A DNA stretch of 64,000 nucleotides from Firmicutes bacterium M10-2 (GTDB lineage Bacteria > Bacillota_I > Bacilli_A > Erysipelotrichales > Erysipelotrichaceae). Below, piece after piece: positions 62,323-64,000 of this stretch (positions are counted from its first letter, which is position 1; each line of letters starts with the position of its first letter). The notes under the pieces are model-generated. The model searched no databases. It saw only the letters and a list, made by a program, of their open reading frames with translations, and had not been told where the DNA came from. A program made the position numbers and the translations under genes. Location: positions 56,109 through 120,108 of the forward strand of contig KE159681.1 in the NCBI GenBank assembly GCA_000403415.2, read 5' to 3'.

Positions 62323-62745
62323 TTATGATGCTGATTTTAACATCACTTTTTCATTTAATTCATTGATATTCTCAATATCAATTTCCTTTAAATTAGATAA
62401 TAATCGCTCTGTCAATGATTTATATATTTCTTGGTGTTGATAAATATATAAATCAATTTCATTTGAAATGTAATTATATATCTCATTATAATTGTTATTT
62501 TGGCTATCTAAATATTCTACTCCCCAACTATTAATCCTTAATTGTTTTCTTTTAAAATTTCTTTCTTTAAATTTTTTAGCAACCGTAAATCGATATATTA
62601 ATTTTGCTTCATCCAAATCTATTAAACTCTGAATATATTCGCTTTTATCACTACTTTTAAATAAAAAATCCAATATATTTTCAATTGTTTTGTCATCCAA
62701 AGTATAATAATGATATTCTGTATTCGTAAAATCCAAAATTTTCAC
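62323..62745 (-). CDS. AT-rich hypothetical protein, probably 5'-truncated by an IS
   Basis: 140 residues. The frame begins at a GTG at 62745 with no ribosome site, only about ten bases from the end of the IS1182-type element. The real start was therefore probably lost when the IS inserted. Residues are mostly helical and charged (YNYISNEIDLYIYQHQEIYKSL). Base composition is much more AT-rich than its neighbours. I do not recognise the family. Confidence 0.5.
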   Translation of the reverse strand: MKILDFTNTEYHYYTLDDKTIENILDFLFKSSDKSEYIQSLIDLDEAKLIYRFTVAKKFKERNFKRKQLRINSWGVEYLDSQNNNYNEIYNYISNEIDLYIYQHQEIYKSLTERLLSNLKEIDIENINELNEKVMLKSAS

Positions 62746-62754
62746 AAAAAAAAG

Positions 62755-62804
62755 GGGCTGTAACGAATAGGTGATTTTTAGAAATCACTAGAGCGTTGCA
62801 GCTC
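62755..62804. repeat. Large hairpin at the end of the IS1182-type element
   Basis: Nested inverted repeats: CTGTAACG with CGTTGCAG (one mismatch) outside and GTGATTT with AAATCAC inside, flanked by T runs on both sides. It could act as a two-way terminator that insulates the IS, and it marks the element end. Confidence 0.65.
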
Positions 62805-62929
62805 TTTTTTTCTTTGCTTCTTTCGAAAATGACAGGATCTATGGCAAAAAGAAAAGCGCGCCCCGATTTTTGGCGCACTTAAAAAGAAATATCACTTTTT
62901 TCTGCTTTTTTCCGATTGATTTTATGGCT

Positions 62930-64000
62930 TCAGGCTTCGCACTGTTTCTTCTTTGGAAACTTGCTCGTGTGATATCGCCGCAGATTATGGCCGATTGATA
63001 CGAGTAGAAGCTCCAATTTGACGCCGGTTTCTCCTCGACGGCGGAATCGGTCGTATTGATAATCCTGCTTGATCTCTCCGAAGATCCCTTCCGCCTGGAC
63101 ACTTCGTTGCGTCATCAGCTCTTTTCCTTCGTCTGTAGCCAGATTCGTTTTGACTTCTTCCTGATACTCGATCAGTTTTTCAGTGATTTTCAAAGTACGC
63201 CCTTTTTTGGCTTTCGTACATTTCGCTTTTAACGGGCAATCCTGACAATGCTCATTTTGATAGTGTTTGGTCTTCCGTTCATATCGTCCTTTTTTATCCG
63301 TGGTTTCCTTGATGAACGTGAAGGTATGGCCGGCTGGGCAGATGATTTCTCCTCGTTCATTCGGTTTCATCTGATAGCTTTTGAACCGGTTTTTATCTGT
63401 GGCCTTTTCCTGCTCTTTCCGATATGTGTTGTATTTCATAAAAAGCTCGATATGGTGTTCTTTACAATACGAATAATTGTCGTAGCTTCCATATCCGGCA
63501 TCGGCCGGTGTTTTCGTTGGATAGTCGCCATAGGCCATATTGTAGCCTTCCATGAACGGGATATAGGTGTTCAGGTCATTGGCGTCGCTGGACACATAGA
63601 TATGACGGATATAGCGGTCGCTGCTTCCCATCTGGACATTATACCCGGGCTTGAATACATTGGTGTGATTGTAGTAATCGTATTTCATGTGCATGAACGT
63701 GGCGCTCGGATCCGTTTTGGAAAAACTGTTTCTTCCATCGGCCAGCCGATAGTAGATCGAGTATTTCAGAATCTTATCCGCGTCTTCTTCAAAACCTTCC
63801 TTAAAACGCTGGAGAGGATGTTTTCTTTGTCCTTTGCCATGTTTTGACTCGATTTTCCTCTGATTCATGAGTCCCTTGATCGTGTCGACGATCTCGACAA
63901 GATATTCGAAAGAAAATTCCTTCAATACCGAAAGTTTGACGGGAACTTCTTCTTTCTGACAGTATGCATTGAAAGCATTGATGCGTTCCATGATCTTCAC
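62930..64000 (-). CDS. IS1182-type transposase (N-terminus outside the window)
   Basis: At least 356 residues, without a start in view. DDE residues are likely the Asp in KTDPSATFMHMKYDY, the Asp in PADAGYGSYDN and the Glu in VQAEGIFGEIKQDY. A cysteine cluster (HCQDCPLKAKC) lies between, as in this family. The frame is open to the end, so the copy may be active. Confidence 0.92.
   Translation of the reverse strand: MKIMERINAFNAYCQKEEVPVKLSVLKEFSFEYLVEIVDTIKGLMNQRKIESKHGKGQRKHPLQRFKEGFEEDADKILKYSIYYRLADGRNSFSKTDPSATFMHMKYDYYNHTNVFKPGYNVQMGSSDRYIRHIYVSSDANDLNTYIPFMEGYNMAYGDYPTKTPADAGYGSYDNYSYCKEHHIELFMKYNTYRKEQEKATDKNRFKSYQMKPNERGEIICPAGHTFTFIKETTDKKGRYERKTKHYQNEHCQDCPLKAKCTKAKKGRTLKITEKLIEYQEEVKTNLATDEGKELMTQRSVQAEGIFGEIKQDYQYDRFRRRGETGVKLELLLVSIGHNLRRYHTSKFPKKKQCEA

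Larger units (their letters stand above)
62755..64000 (-). mobile_element. IS1182-family insertion sequence, cut by the window end
   Basis: Contains the transposase (62930 to beyond 64000) and the terminal hairpin at 62755-62804. The far end is outside the window, so the inverted repeats cannot be compared. It seems to have inserted into or next to the AT-rich gene at 62323. Confidence 0.8.

Noticed and set aside
63248..63847. 199-codon plus-strand frame opposite the IS1182-type transposase
   Set aside because: It mirrors the transposase codons and shows no family pattern.

Overview
This window looks like chromosomal DNA of an anaerobic or microaerophilic low-GC Gram-positive bacterium (Bacillota). 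The Firmicutes-specific proteins support this: the helicase loaders DnaB and DnaI, the septation regulator EzrA, the niacin regulator NiaR, the CdaA/CdaR/GlmM c-di-AMP operon, strong AGGAGG ribosome sites, and a stand-alone rubredoxin. I suspect an Erysipelotrichia-like lineage, but that is a guess from gene style and not something the sequence proves.

Layout. 1-8.7 kb: minus-strand core genes, namely HAD hydrolase-cdaA-cdaR-glmM, a gamma-glutamyltransferase family protein, a VTT-domain membrane protein, and the de novo NAD operon nadB-nadC-niaR-nadA. 8.8-28.3 kb: an accessory, heavily rearranged region. It starts with a metallophosphoesterase and two overlapping small genes, then an HxlR regulator/cupin pair. 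A graveyard follows of serine recombinase, RhuM, DMT transporter, SDR and TnpB fragments, with an IS3/IS150-type element inserted among them. Next comes a 9.7-kb restriction island of five same-strand genes: PLD-SNF2 helicase, DUF4391, type III mod, type III res, and GIY-YIG/DUF4357. The island is followed by more debris, a DUF6037-like gene and a second serine recombinase relic. 28.3-37.2 kb: core genes rlmD-rlmA, a small RHH-like gene, cysteine desulfurase-thiI, ezrA, rpsD with a structured leader, rubredoxin and an M20 deacetylase.

37.2-41.9 kb: a lysine riboswitch with its terminator, followed by a complete plus-strand operon lysA-dapF-dapA-dapB-dapD (acetylase branch). 41.9-55.3 kb: minus-strand core genes, namely a LytTR regulator, murA, an S9 peptidase, fba, and the cluster mreC-mreD-polA-mutM-coaE-dnaB-dnaI, then radC. 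55.4-57 kb: tRNA genes Ser(GCT), Asp(GTC) twice in a perfect 100-bp tandem duplication, Gly(GCC), and separately His(GTG), with a small membrane protein and a thioredoxin-like lipoprotein between them. 57-61 kb: a tightly overlapping four-gene operon of a CydDC-like ABC exporter pair, a YgbA-family protein and a DUF454 membrane protein. 61-64 kb: purM, an AT-rich gene that seems cut by an insertion, and an IS1182-type transposase running off the window end.

How it works together: the core genes cover cell wall and second messenger (cdaA, glmM, murA, mreCD, dap genes), NAD and lysine synthesis, replication and repair, and tRNA thiolation with its sulfur donor. The most interesting accessory item is the five-gene type III restriction island. 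Its methyltransferase is out of frame at a run of seven G, which could be a phase-variable switch or a sequencing error.
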